Shown piece after piece: positions 18,211 through 27,016 of a stretch of DNA of 64,000 nucleotides. Source of the DNA: Kitasatospora purpeofusca (GTDB lineage Bacteria; Actinomycetota; Actinomycetes; Streptomycetales; Streptomycetaceae); contig NZ_JODS01000019.1 in NCBI RefSeq assembly GCF_000718025.1, positions 71,618 through 135,617 on the forward strand, written 5' to 3'. Positions within the stretch are counted from its first letter, which is position 1. The number at the start of each line of letters is the position of its first letter. The notes under the pieces are model-generated. The model searched no databases and was not told the DNA's origin. It saw only the letters and a program-made list of their open reading frames with translations. The translations under genes and the position numbers were made by a program.

Positions 18211-18705
18211 GTGACGACACGTGGAGTCCTGTACGTCCACTCCGCGCCCCGCGCGCTGTGCCCGCACGTCGAGTGGGCCGTCGCGGGGGTGCTCGGTGTG
18301 CGGGTGAGCCTGGACTGGATCCGCCAGCCGGCCGCGCCCGGACACTGGCGCGCCGAGCTCTCCTGGCAGGGCGAGCCCGGCACGGCCTCGAAGCTCGCCT
18401 CCGCGCTGCGCGGCTGGCAGCTGCTGCGGTACGAGGTCACCAGCGAACCCTGTGCCACGGCCGAGGGCGAGCGCTACAGCAGCACGCCCTCGCTCGGCAT
18501 CTTCCACGCCGTCACCGGCATCCACGGTGACATCCTCATCCCCGAGGACCGGCTGCGCGCCGTCCTGCTGCGCTCCCGCAGCGAGGGGGCGGACCTCGAG
18601 GGCGAGATCGCCATGCTGCTCGGCAAGCCCTGGGACGACGAGCTGGAGCCCTTCCGCTACGCCGGCGAGGGTGCCCCGGTGCGCTGGCTGCACCAGGTGG
18701 TCTGA
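18211..18705 (+). CDS. DUF3145 protein
   Basis: A 164-aa soluble protein conserved in actinobacteria and regularly found beside the fatty-acid synthase genes in Streptomyces. Start GTG 18211 has GGAGGT four bases upstream. Visible features are an N-terminal VLYVHSAPRALCPHVEWAV segment and a C-terminal DDELEPFRYAGEG motif; no catalytic signature is recognised and there is no signal peptide. The function is unknown. Its place, convergent with fabF, is the only functional hint. Confidence 0.9.
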   Translation: MTTRGVLYVHSAPRALCPHVEWAVAGVLGVRVSLDWIRQPAAPGHWRAELSWQGEPGTASKLASALRGWQLLRYEVTSEPCATAEGERYSSTPSLGIFHAVTGIHGDILIPEDRLRAVLLRSRSEGADLEGEIAMLLGKPWDDELEPFRYAGEGAPVRWLHQVV

Positions 18706-18723
18706 CCCGCCGGGGGACAACGA

Positions 18724-18772
18724 CGACGAGGAGGGGCCGGCACTCGCACTGAGCGCCGGCCCCTCCTCGTCG
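18724..18772. terminator. Bidirectional terminator between DUF3145 and fabF
   Basis: An 18-bp perfect inverted repeat (18724-18741 and 18755-18772) with a 13-base loop between two convergent genes. It probably ends both transcripts. Confidence 0.9.
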
Positions 18773-18827
18773 AATGCGTCCGGATGCGGCCCGGATGTGG
18801 TCCGGTCTGCGGGCCCCGGCCCCGGGG

Positions 18828-20093
18828 TCAGCGGGAGCGGAAGGCCAGCACCACGTTGTGGCCGCCGAAGCCGAACGAGTTGTTCAGCGCCGCGATCCGG
18901 CCCTCGGGCAGCGCGCGGGCCTCGCCGCGGACGATGTCCGCGTCCACGTCGTCGTCCAGCTCCTCGACGTTGATGGTCGGCGGGGCCAGGCGGTGGTAGA
19001 GGGCCTGCACGGTGGCGACGGTCTCGATGCCTCCGGCGCCGCCCAGCAGGTGACCGGTCATCGACTTGGTCGCCGAGATGGCGATGTGGTCGAGCTCCTC
19101 GCCCAGCTCCTTGCGGAGCGCCTTCAGCTCGGCGGTGTCACCCTGCGGGGTGGAGGTGGCGTGCGCGTTGACGTGCACGATCTCGGCCTTGTCGAGCTGG
19201 TTGCGCTCGAACAGGTCGGCCAGCGCGCGGGCCACGCCGGCACCGGTCGGCTCGGGCTGGGCGATGTGGTGGGCGTCCGAGGACAGGCCCTGGCCCACCG
19301 CCTCGCAGTAGATGCGGGCGCCGCGGGCCTCGGCGTGCTCCACGGACTCCAGCACGACCACGCCGGCGCCCTCGCCGAGCACGAAGCCGTCCCGGCCCTT
19401 GTCGTACGGGCGGGAGGCGCCCTCGGGGTCGTCGTTGTTCTTGGACATCGCCATCATGTTGGCGAACGCGGCGATCGGCAGCGGGTGGATCGCCGCCTCG
19501 GTGCCGCCGGCCACCACGACGTCGGCGCGGCCGTTGCGGATCATCTCGATCGCGTAGCCGATCGCCTCGGCGCCGGAGGCGCAGGCGGAGACGGGGGTGT
19601 GCACACCCGCGCGGGCGCCGACCTCCAGGCCGACGTTGGCCGCCGGGGAGTTGGGCATCAGCATCGGGACGGTGTGCGGGGAGACCTTGCGGGCGCCCTT
19701 CTCCTTCAGCACGTCGTACTGGTCGAGCAGGGTGGTGACGCCGCCGATGCCGGAGGCGATCACGGCGCCCAGGCGCTCCGGGGCCAGCTTGGAGGACTCG
19801 TCGGTGGCCGGGGTCTCGAAACCGGCGTCGGCCCAGGCCTCGCGGGCGGCGATCAGCGCGAACTGCGCCGAGCGGTCCAGCTTGCGGGCCAGCGGTCGGG
19901 GGAGGATCTCGCCCGGCTCGACGGCGGTGCGCGCGGCGATCCGGACGGGCAGCTCGGCGGCCCACTCCTCGGTCAGGACAGCCACCCCGGAGCGCCCGGC
20001 GAGCAGGTTCTCCCAGGTGGTGGCGGCGTCGCCGCCCAGCGGCGTGAAGGCGCCGATACCCGTGACGACCACGGTACGGTTTTCAACGGTCAC
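18828..20093 (-). CDS. fabF: 3-oxoacyl-ACP synthase II (beta-ketoacyl synthase)
   Basis: The elongating condensing enzyme of type II fatty-acid synthesis: it joins malonyl-ACP to a growing acyl-ACP. About 421 aa from GTG 20093. The catalytic triad is present: Cys in VSACASGAEA, His in VNAHATSTPQGD and His in NNSFGFGGHN. It is the last gene of the fabD-fabH-acpP-fabF operon. An upstream in-frame codon at 20111 is less likely because TVENRTVVVTGIG is the normal family N-terminus. Confidence 0.96.
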   Translation of the reverse strand: MTVENRTVVVTGIGAFTPLGGDAATTWENLLAGRSGVAVLTEEWAAELPVRIAARTAVEPGEILPRPLARKLDRSAQFALIAAREAWADAGFETPATDESSKLAPERLGAVIASGIGGVTTLLDQYDVLKEKGARKVSPHTVPMLMPNSPAANVGLEVGARAGVHTPVSACASGAEAIGYAIEMIRNGRADVVVAGGTEAAIHPLPIAAFANMMAMSKNNDDPEGASRPYDKGRDGFVLGEGAGVVVLESVEHAEARGARIYCEAVGQGLSSDAHHIAQPEPTGAGVARALADLFERNQLDKAEIVHVNAHATSTPQGDTAELKALRKELGEELDHIAISATKSMTGHLLGGAGGIETVATVQALYHRLAPPTINVEELDDDVDADIVRGEARALPEGRIAALNNSFGFGGHNVVLAFRSR

Positions 20094-20234
20094 TGGATCT
20101 TCTTCTCTCACGTTCGTGCGGGGTCGGCGGCGGGCCGAATGTGGGCCCGGCCGGGCGCCCGGTGGGCGTCCCGGCCGGCGGGTCGGCCGACCCGGTGGAG
20201 TCGGCCGATCTCAGGCATCGACAGAGTCGACGGC

Positions 20235-20477
20235 TCAGGCGTTGGTGAGGATGTAGTTCACCGCGTCGCCGACGGTCTTCAGGTTCTTGACCTCGTCGTC
20301 CGGAATCTTGACGTCGAAGCGCTCCTCGGCGGCCACGACGACCTCGACCATGGACAGCGAGTCGACGTCCAGGTCGTCGGTGAAGGACTTGTCGAGCTCG
20401 ACGTCCTCGGTCGGGATGCCGGCGATCTCGTTGACGATCTCGGCGAGACCTTCCAGAACCTCGTCCTTGGTAGCCAT
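20235..20477 (-). CDS. acpP: Acyl carrier protein
   Basis: An 80-aa acidic carrier that holds growing acyl chains on a phosphopantetheine arm. The attachment site is Ser40 in DLDVDSLSMVE. A GAGGAG ribosome site precedes the ATG. It lies between fabH and fabF, as in other Streptomyces fab operons, marking it as the primary-metabolism ACP, not a polyketide ACP. Confidence 0.98.
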   Translation of the reverse strand: MATKDEVLEGLAEIVNEIAGIPTEDVELDKSFTDDLDVDSLSMVEVVVAAEERFDVKIPDDEVKNLKTVGDAVNYILTNA

Positions 20478-20556
20478 ACTGGCTGCTCCTCTTCGGTGTT
20501 GAATGCGGCCGCCCGGCGGACGGACGCAGGTTTGTGGTGGATCGGGCGGAAAACGC

Positions 20557-21591
20557 CTAGGGGAGCGTAACGACCGCCGCGGCGTACACGAGACCCGCCC
20601 CGAACCCGATGATCAGTGCGAGGTCCCCGCTGCGGGCCTCGCCGCTCTCCAGCATGCGTTCCATCGCGAGCGGGATGGAGGCCGCCGAGGTGTTCCCGGT
20701 CTCCGCGATGTCGCGGGCGACCGGCACCGACTCGGGCAGCTTGAGGGCCTTGATCATGGCATCGGTGATCCGCATGTTGGCCTGGTGCGGGATGAACGCG
20801 CCGAGCTGGTCGGCGGTGATCCCGGCGGCGTCCAGCGCCTGCTGGGCCACCTTCGCCATCTCCCAGACCGCCCAGCGGAAGACCGTCTGACCCTCCATCC
20901 GCAGGGCCGGCCACCTGGTCTCCTCGCCGGCGCCGTTGATGGCGTCCTGCTTGGCGAAGGCGGTGTCCCAGGCCTCGGTCTGCGAGATGACGTCCTTCTG
21001 CGAGCCGTCCGAGCCCCAGACGACCTTGCCGATGCCCGGGGTGTCGGACGGGCCGACGATCGCGGCGCCGGCGCCGTCGCCGAAGATGAACGCGGTCGAG
21101 CGGTCCGAGGTGTCGGTCAGGTCGCTGAGCCGCTCCACGCCGATCACCAGCACGTACTCGGCGCTGCCGCCGCGCACCATGCCGTCGGCCAGGCCCAGGC
21201 CGTAGCCGAAGCCCGCGCAGGCGGCCGAGATGTCGAAGGCCGGGGCGGTGCCGCAGCCGAGCCGCTCGGCGATCTCGGTGGCGACGGCCGGGGTCTGCTT
21301 GAGGTGCGAGACGGTCGCGACGATCACGCCGCCGATCCGCGCCGGGTCGATCCCGGCCTGGGCGATCGCCTTGCCGGCGGCCTGCACCGACATCTCGGCG
21401 ACGGACTCCTCCGGACCGGCCCAGCGGCGCTCGGCGATCCCGCTGCGGGTGCGGATCCACTCGTCCGAGGACTCGATCCAGGTCAGCACCTCGGCGTTCG
21501 GGATCACCCGGACCGGCCGGTAGCCGCCCACACCGTGGATGCGCGAGTACTGCGCACCGGTGACGGGGCGGATCTGGGGGGTGTTGCTCAT
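20557..21591 (-). CDS. fabH: 3-oxoacyl-ACP synthase III (initiating ketosynthase)
   Basis: A 344-aa enzyme that condenses an acyl-CoA starter with malonyl-ACP. Catalytic residues are visible: Cys125 in DISAACAGFGYG, His in FIPHQANMR and Asn in AETGNTSAAS. In Streptomyces this enzyme accepts branched starters, which sets the iso/anteiso lipid profile; that is family knowledge. Its ATG at 21591 overlaps the fabD stop by four bases, indicating coupled translation. Confidence 0.96.
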   Translation of the reverse strand: MSNTPQIRPVTGAQYSRIHGVGGYRPVRVIPNAEVLTWIESSDEWIRTRSGIAERRWAGPEESVAEMSVQAAGKAIAQAGIDPARIGGVIVATVSHLKQTPAVATEIAERLGCGTAPAFDISAACAGFGYGLGLADGMVRGGSAEYVLVIGVERLSDLTDTSDRSTAFIFGDGAGAAIVGPSDTPGIGKVVWGSDGSQKDVISQTEAWDTAFAKQDAINGAGEETRWPALRMEGQTVFRWAVWEMAKVAQQALDAAGITADQLGAFIPHQANMRITDAMIKALKLPESVPVARDIAETGNTSAASIPLAMERMLESGEARSGDLALIIGFGAGLVYAAAVVTLP

Positions 21592-22535
21592 GCCTGCTCC
21601 TGCTCCTGACCGCCGTGCTCCGCGACCAGGGCGAGGGCCTTGTCCAGGTCGGCGGGGGTCTTGAGGGCAAGCGTCGCCACACCCTTGAGGTTGCGCTTGA
21701 CCAGTCCGGTGAGGGTGCCCGCCGGGGCGAGCTCGATGACGGCGGTCGCACCCAGCTGCTGGATGGTCTCCATGCAGAGGTCCCAGCGGACCGGGTTGGA
21801 CACCTGCGACACCAGTCGGCTCAGCACCTCGGCACCGGAGGCGACCACCTGGCCGTCCTGGTTGGAGATGTAGGCGACCTCGGGGTCGGCGACCGTCAGG
21901 GTCGGGGCCAGCTTGGCCAGCCGCTCGACGCCGGGGGCCATGTGCGAGGTGTGGAAGGCTCCGGCCACCTTCAGCGCGACCAGCCGGGAGCCGGCCGGCG
22001 GGTCCTCGCGCAGCGCGTCCAGCTGCGGCAGGGTGCCGGCCGCGACGATCTGGCCGCCGCCGTTGTTGTTGGCCGCGGTCAGGCCGTGCTCGGCCAGCTT
22101 GGCCGCGACCTCCTCGGCGTCGCCGCCCAGCAGGGCGAGCATGCCGGTCTCGGTCGCCGCGGCGGCCTCGGCCATGGCCAGGCTGCGCTCGCGGACGAAG
22201 GTGAGGGCGTCGTGGGCGCTCAGCACCCCGGCGCCGGCGGCGGCGGTGATCTCGCCGACGCTGTGGCCGGCGACGGCGCCGACCAGCTTGCGGGCGGCGT
22301 TCTCGTCCGGGAACAGCGCGCGGGCGGTCACCAGTCCGGCGGCGACCAGCAGCGGCTGCGCGACGGCGGTGTCCTTGATCTCCTCGGCGTCCGCCTCGGT
22401 GCCCGCGCGCACAAGGTCGAGCCCGGCGACCTCCGACCAACCGCGGAGGCGGTCGGCGACGCCGTCGAGCTCCAGCCAGGGGCTGAGGAAACCGGGGGTC
22501 TGGGCACCCTGTCCAGGGGCGACGATTACGAGCAC
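21588..22535 (-). CDS. fabD: Malonyl-CoA:ACP transacylase
   Basis: A 315-aa acyltransferase that loads malonate onto ACP. GQGAQ at the N-terminus and the nucleophile elbow GHSVGE (Ser92) define it. GTG start at 22535 with AGAGAGGG upstream. First gene of the fab operon, directly downstream of the FasR-type regulator on the same strand. In Streptomyces this enzyme also supplies malonyl groups to type II polyketide synthases. Confidence 0.96.
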   Translation of the reverse strand: MLVIVAPGQGAQTPGFLSPWLELDGVADRLRGWSEVAGLDLVRAGTEADAEEIKDTAVAQPLLVAAGLVTARALFPDENAARKLVGAVAGHSVGEITAAAGAGVLSAHDALTFVRERSLAMAEAAAATETGMLALLGGDAEEVAAKLAEHGLTAANNNGGGQIVAAGTLPQLDALREDPPAGSRLVALKVAGAFHTSHMAPGVERLAKLAPTLTVADPEVAYISNQDGQVVASGAEVLSRLVSQVSNPVRWDLCMETIQQLGATAVIELAPAGTLTGLVKRNLKGVATLALKTPADLDKALALVAEHGGQEQEQA

Positions 22536-22625
22536 GGTTCAACCCTCTCTCGCCAGGCGCCCGGGGGCGGGTAGGCGACGGTAACGAAGAAAAGCATCCG
22601 GGATTGTAAGGTCCCTACAGCGTGG

Positions 22626-23933
22626 TCAGCTCGACTCTCCCGTGGCCGTGAGCCGCCCCAGCGCCAGTGCGATACGCAGGGTGAAGGCCGAACGTACGTC
22701 GGAGGGAGCGTAGCCCGTGACGTCGGTCACACGTCGGAGCCGGTAGCGCACCGTGTTGGGGTGGACGAAGAGCATACGGGCGGCGCCCTCCAGTGAGGAG
22801 GCCTGCTCCAGGTAGACACTCAAGGTCTCCAGGAGTGCCGAACCGGCTTCGTCCAGCGGTGTGTAGATCTCCTCCACCAACTGACGCCGGGCCGCCTGGT
22901 CGCCCGCGAGCGCCCGTTCCGGCAGCAGGTCGTCCGCCAGTACCGGCCGCGGGGCGTCCGGCCAGGCCGCGCAGGCCCGCAGGCCGGCCGCGGCGGCGTG
23001 CGCCGAGCGGGTCGCCGAGAGCAGGTCGGGCACGGTCGGGCCGACCACCACCGGACCGGCCGCGAACTGGCCGATCAGCGCCCGGGCCGCGTGCACCGGC
23101 TCCTTGTCGCCGCCCACCACGACCACCAGGCGCTTGCCCAGCACCCCGGTCAGCACGTGCAGCTTGGCGTACCTGGCGGCCCGGCGGATCGCCTCCACCA
23201 CCAGCTCGCTGTCACCGTCCGGCGCGGAGCCCATCACCACCCGGACCTGGCTGGGCTGGCCCCAGCCGAGCGCGGCGGCCCGGGACAGCACGCCCTCGTC
23301 GGCGTCGCCGGAGAGCAGCGAGTTGACCACCAGGGCCTCCAGCCGGGCGTCCCAGGCGCCCCGGGCCTCGGCGGCCTGCGCGTACACCTGGGCGGTGGCG
23401 AAGGCGATCTCCCGGGCGTAGACCAGCACCGACTCGCGCATGTCGGCTTCGTCGCCGGGGGCGGCCACCTCCTCGATCGCCTCCTCCATCACCTCGATGG
23501 TGGTGCGGATCAGCTCGACGGTCTGGCGCAGGGTGATCGCCCGGGTCAGCTCGCGCGGCGCGGTGCCGAAGACGTCGGTGGAGATCGCCTGCGGGGCGTC
23601 CGGCTTGCGGTACCACTCGGTGAACGCGGCGATACCGGCCTGGGCGACCAGGCCGATCCAGGACCGGTGCTCCGGCGGCATCCGCCGGTACCAGCCGAGC
23701 TGGTCGTCCATCCTGGCGATCGCGGCGGAGGCGAGCTTGCCGGAGGACTTCTCCAGCCGCTTGAGGGTCGCGGCCCGGCGCTCGGCGCGGTCGGCGGCGA
23801 GCCGGCGCTCCTGCGCGGTCAGGCGCGGTGCCGCCCGCCCGGGCCGGTCTCTCCCGGCACCGGACGTCGGGCTCTTCCCGTTCCTGTCGGGGGCGGTCGG
23901 ATCGCTCTTGGAGTTCGCGGAGGCGGCTGGCAC
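22626..23933 (-). CDS. fasR: PucR/CdaR-like regulator of fatty-acid synthesis (FasR type)
   Basis: A 435-aa regulator with a basic Lys/Arg-rich N-terminal region (about 1-65), a helical sensor region (about 70-180), a GGDEF-like central domain and a C-terminal helix-turn-helix of the PucR/CdaR type (about 385-410, SSLEGAARMLFVHPNTVRYRLRRV). In S. coelicolor the equivalently placed gene upstream of fabD encodes an activator of the fab operon. The same order here supports that role. GTG 23933 is used though no strong ribosome site is seen, so the true start may lie slightly downstream. Confidence 0.9.
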   Translation of the reverse strand: MPAASANSKSDPTAPDRNGKSPTSGAGRDRPGRAAPRLTAQERRLAADRAERRAATLKRLEKSSGKLASAAIARMDDQLGWYRRMPPEHRSWIGLVAQAGIAAFTEWYRKPDAPQAISTDVFGTAPRELTRAITLRQTVELIRTTIEVMEEAIEEVAAPGDEADMRESVLVYAREIAFATAQVYAQAAEARGAWDARLEALVVNSLLSGDADEGVLSRAAALGWGQPSQVRVVMGSAPDGDSELVVEAIRRAARYAKLHVLTGVLGKRLVVVVGGDKEPVHAARALIGQFAAGPVVVGPTVPDLLSATRSAHAAAAGLRACAAWPDAPRPVLADDLLPERALAGDQAARRQLVEEIYTPLDEAGSALLETLSVYLEQASSLEGAARMLFVHPNTVRYRLRRVTDVTGYAPSDVRSAFTLRIALALGRLTATGESS

Positions 23934-24037
23934 AGGGACAAGACTGCCTCACCGGAGTGACTGCTCGTGCACAGGCCCCGGCGGACGGGCGGGGTGGTGG
24001 CGGTCACACCCGCCGCGGGCGGCACTACGGTGGGGCC

Positions 24038-24814
24038 GTGACCGATGCCCCAGCCCGTCCCAGGGCCGATCTCCGCCGTACCGCCGAGCGCTACCTCTCG
24101 ACCCCCGCCGAGGGCGTCGAGACCCGGCACGCGTTCTCCTTCTCCGGGCACTACGACCCGAGGAACACGCACTTCGGGGCCCTGCTCGCGTGCAACGAGG
24201 AGCGGCTCGCCCCCGGCGCCGGCTACGACGAGCACAAGCACCGGGACACCGAGATCCTCACCTGGGTGCTGGAGGGCGCGCTGGCCCACCGGGACTCGCG
24301 CGGGCACAGCGGGGTGGTGCGGCCCGGCATGGTCCAGCACCTGGGCGCGGGCTCCGGCGTCAGCCACACCGAGCGCAATGTCGGCGGCGCGCAGGGCCCG
24401 GTCCGCTTCGTCCAGATGTGGCTCCAGCCGGACGTGTTCGACGCGCCGCCGGTGTACGGGCTGCGCGGGGTGGAGCGGACGGCCGACGGGTTGACGCTGC
24501 TCGCCTCCGGGCTGGCGCGGGACGCCGGCACGGAGGCGCTGCGGCTGCGGCGCGGGGACGCCGCGCTGTGGCTGGTGACCGCCGGGCCGTGGCAGCCGCT
24601 GCCGGCGCTGCCGGCCGCCGCCTACCGCTACGCGCATCTGACGGCGGGCTCGCTCGGCTACCGGACGGTGCCCGGGCCGCAGGGCGGCGGCCGTTCGATG
24701 GTGCCCGGCGACAGCGTGCGGATCACCGGGGACGCCTTCGCGGCGCCGACGGCCGGCGAGGACGGCGCGGAGCTGCTCCTGTGGGAGATGCACTCGCCGG
24801 TCTCGTACGGCTGA
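24038..24814 (+). CDS. Pirin-family cupin protein
   Basis: A 258-aa bicupin. The N-terminal cupin carries the metal ligands His-X-His in DEHKHRDTE and a later His and Glu in SHTERN, as in YhhW/pirin proteins, some of which act as quercetin dioxygenases or as redox-linked regulators. Start GTG 24038. It is convergent with a serine hydrolase gene; no operon partner. The function in this organism is not inferable. Confidence 0.9.
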   Translation: MTDAPARPRADLRRTAERYLSTPAEGVETRHAFSFSGHYDPRNTHFGALLACNEERLAPGAGYDEHKHRDTEILTWVLEGALAHRDSRGHSGVVRPGMVQHLGAGSGVSHTERNVGGAQGPVRFVQMWLQPDVFDAPPVYGLRGVERTADGLTLLASGLARDAGTEALRLRRGDAALWLVTAGPWQPLPALPAAAYRYAHLTAGSLGYRTVPGPQGGGRSMVPGDSVRITGDAFAAPTAGEDGAELLLWEMHSPVSYG

Positions 24815-24866
24815 CGGCGCCGCCGCTGTCGTACTGACTGCTGCCGTACTGCTGGTACTGCCGCCG

Positions 24867-25700
24867 TCAGCCCCGGAGTTCGGCGAGGACGGCGTCGGAG
24901 AGCACCGGCCAGACCTCGGCCGCCCACGGGCCGAAGTCGAGGTCGGTGAGCGCGACGCAGGCCACCCCGGCCTCCGGGTCCACCCACAGGAAGGTGCCGG
25001 ACTGGCCGAAGTGGCCGAAGGTCGCCGGGGAGTTGGTGGTGCCGGTCCAGTGCGGGGCCTTGCCGTCGCGGATCTCGAAGCCGAGGCCCCAGTCGTTCGG
25101 CCGGCGGTGGCCGAAGCCGGGCAGCACGCCGCCGGTGCCCGGGAAGGCCACCTCGCGGGTCGCCGCGTGCAGGGTGCCCGGGTCGAGCAGCTTGGGCGAC
25201 TGGAGTTCGGCGGCGAACCGGGTGAGGTCGGCGACGGTCGACAGGCCGCCGGCCCCGGCGGGGGTGCGGTGCGCGGTGTTGATCAGGGTGGCGTCCATGC
25301 CGAGCGGCTGGAACACGGCCTCGGCGGCGTACCGGCCGAACTCGATGCCGGCCGCCTCCTCCAGGGTCCGCGCCAGCACGTCGAAGCCGGCGTTGGAGTA
25401 GAGCCGGCGGTTGCCCGGCTCGGCCATCACCCGGTGCTCGTCGAAGGCCAGGCCCGAGGTGTGGGCCAGCAGGTGCCGGACGGTCGAGCCCTCGGGCCCG
25501 GCCGGGTCGTCCAGCTCGAAGACGCCCTCCTCGACCGCGACCAGCACGGCGTACGAGGTGAGCAGCTTGGTCACCGACGCCAGCGGGAACAGGTGGTCCT
25601 GCGGCCCGTGCGCCCCCAGCAGCGCGCCGTCCGCGCCCCGTACGACGGCCGCCGCCGCGTTCGGTACCGGCCAGGTCTCGATCTTCCGCAAGCTCTCCAT
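24867..25700 (-). CDS. Beta-lactamase/penicillin-binding-like serine hydrolase
   Basis: A 277-aa class C beta-lactamase-fold hydrolase. SVTK (Ser42, Lys45) is the SxxK nucleophile motif, YSN near residue 100 is the YxN motif, and HFGQSG near the C-terminus replaces KTG. No signal peptide is seen, so it is probably cytoplasmic. It is more likely an esterase or peptidase of the EstB/DD-peptidase-like group than an antibiotic-resistance enzyme. Its stop faces the pirin gene. Confidence 0.88.
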   Translation of the reverse strand: MESLRKIETWPVPNAAAAVVRGADGALLGAHGPQDHLFPLASVTKLLTSYAVLVAVEEGVFELDDPAGPEGSTVRHLLAHTSGLAFDEHRVMAEPGNRRLYSNAGFDVLARTLEEAAGIEFGRYAAEAVFQPLGMDATLINTAHRTPAGAGGLSTVADLTRFAAELQSPKLLDPGTLHAATREVAFPGTGGVLPGFGHRRPNDWGLGFEIRDGKAPHWTGTTNSPATFGHFGQSGTFLWVDPEAGVACVALTDLDFGPWAAEVWPVLSDAVLAELRG

Positions 25701-25805
25701 GGGCCAAATCTAACCGGGCCGCCCGCCCCGCCGGGATGGCAGGCTTGGTCCGACCGCACTCCACGGCGCCGGTGGCGTCGGCACGTTCAGCACGGGGGGA
25801 CCGAG

Positions 25806-26261
25806 ATGACCGTACTCGCAGCGATCGAGGCCGGACGGCGCACCTGCGGCGAGGTGTTCCGCAATCCGCTCGGTGCGCCGGACCGGACGCCGCGGCACAC
25901 CATCGGCGAGGTGTCGGCGGCCAGCGGGCTGACCGCGCACACCCTGCGCTGGTACGAGCGGATCGGCCTGCTGGACCCGGTCGACCGCTCCGCCTCGGGC
26001 CAGCGCCGGTACAGCGACGGGGACCTGCACCGGCTGGCCTTCCTGGGGCGGCTGCGGCTGACCGGGATGCCGGTGGCGGACATGCTGCGGTACGTCGAGC
26101 TGGCCCGCGAGGGCGACCGGACCTCCGCCGACCGGCGCGATCTGCTGCTCGCCCACCGGGAGGAGGTGCGGCAGCGGATCGCGGACCTGCACGCGACCCT
26201 GGCCGTGCTCGACCACAAGATCGATCTGTACGACGGCCGGGTCGCGCGCCTGGCGCCGTGA
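25806..26261 (+). CDS. MerR-family transcriptional regulator
   Basis: A 151-aa regulator. An N-terminal extension of about 30 residues precedes the helix-turn-helix (HTIGEVSAASGLTAHTLRWYERIGL) and wing (GQRRYSDGDLHRL), with a C-terminal coiled coil for dimerisation. It lacks Cys residues that would bind metal and ends without a drug-binding domain, fitting the general-stress or aldehyde-responsive MerR group. The divergent serine hydrolase 105 bases away is a possible target. Confidence 0.9.
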   Translation: MTVLAAIEAGRRTCGEVFRNPLGAPDRTPRHTIGEVSAASGLTAHTLRWYERIGLLDPVDRSASGQRRYSDGDLHRLAFLGRLRLTGMPVADMLRYVELAREGDRTSADRRDLLLAHREEVRQRIADLHATLAVLDHKIDLYDGRVARLAP

Positions 26262-26264
26262 GGC

Positions 26265-26322
26265 GGGAGCGGGAGCGGGAGCGGGAGCGGGACCGGGACA
26301 GGGACCGGGGCTGGGGCTGGGG
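26265..26322. repeat. Hexamer tandem repeat (GGGAGC and variants)
   Basis: Four exact GGGAGC units, then GGGACC, GGGACA, GGGACC and two GGGGCT units, filling the gap between the MerR gene and the convergent DinB-like gene. Simple-sequence expansion; no function seen. Confidence 0.8.
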
Positions 26323-26324
26323 CG

Positions 26325-26915
26325 TCAGACCTCCCGGCCGAGGTACGCGGCGAGCCGGGTGTACGGACCGGCCTCGGCGGGGGCGGTCCGGACCGGGCCG
26401 AACGGCACGTCGCCGCCGCGCGGTTCGGCCGGCAGCACGGCCAGCGCGATGCCCAGCGCGGCCTCGGCCAGCCGCTCGTCGAGCCGCTCGTCCAGCGGGG
26501 GGTCGGTGTCGAGGGCGCGGGCGATGTCCCAGGCGTGGGTGACGGTCTCCAGCACGTAGCCGCCGACCGCGGCCCGGCCGGGCACCTCGCCCCAGGGGGC
26601 GAAGGTCGGGCGGTCGAGCTTGGCGTCCTCGGCCCAGGCGGCGGTCACCCGGGCCCGGGCCCGGCCGAGGGCGGCCGGCCAGCCGTCGTCGGGGAGTTCG
26701 CCGGTCGCGGCCGCGACGTCCTCGCAGTGGCCGCCCTCGCCCATGTAGGCGAGCCGGTGGACGCCGCCGACCACATGGCTGAGCAGGGTTCGCAGGTCGT
26801 ACTCGGTGCACGGGGTGGGCCGATCCAGGGTCTCCGGGGCGGCCTCGGCGATCAGCTTCTCCAGCTGGTCGAGGGCGAGCAGGTACAGCGGGCGCGGGTC
26901 CTGGGTGGTGTCCAT
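26325..26915 (-). CDS. TIGR03086-type DinB-fold (mycothiol maleylpyruvate isomerase-like) protein
   Basis: A 196-aa protein of the actinobacterial TIGR03086 group: LDRPTPCTEYDLRTLLSHVVGGVHRL at about residues 30-55 and a later ETVTHAWDIARAL. These have the DinB four-helix fold, often bind a metal via His residues, and are thought to act with mycothiol or in small-molecule modification. The ATG is divergent from a WYL-domain regulator 101 bases away, which may regulate it. Confidence 0.87.
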   Translation of the reverse strand: MDTTQDPRPLYLLALDQLEKLIAEAAPETLDRPTPCTEYDLRTLLSHVVGGVHRLAYMGEGGHCEDVAAATGELPDDGWPAALGRARARVTAAWAEDAKLDRPTFAPWGEVPGRAAVGGYVLETVTHAWDIARALDTDPPLDERLDERLAEAALGIALAVLPAEPRGGDVPFGPVRTAPAEAGPYTRLAAYLGREV

Positions 26916-27016
26916 GGGAACGTTCGACTCCAGTGGTGCGGAAGGTTTTTCGGTACGGAGGCAATCTCCCGGTAAAACCTGACAAGCACCGTCATGATTT
27001 CTGGGATCCTCGGGAC

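Noticed and set aside
20557..22542. 661-codon open frame covering fabH and fabD
   Set aside because: It continues only because fabD is read out of frame; fabH starts at 21591, overlapping the fabD stop.
24811..24870. Partial inverted repeat CTGACGGCG...CCGCCGTCAG between pirin and serine hydrolase
   Set aside because: The arms are only 9 bp with a loop near 40 bases; too weak to call a terminator.
26262..26322. Possible CRISPR-like or operator array in the GGGAGC repeats
   Set aside because: Units are contiguous hexamers without spacers; simple-sequence expansion.
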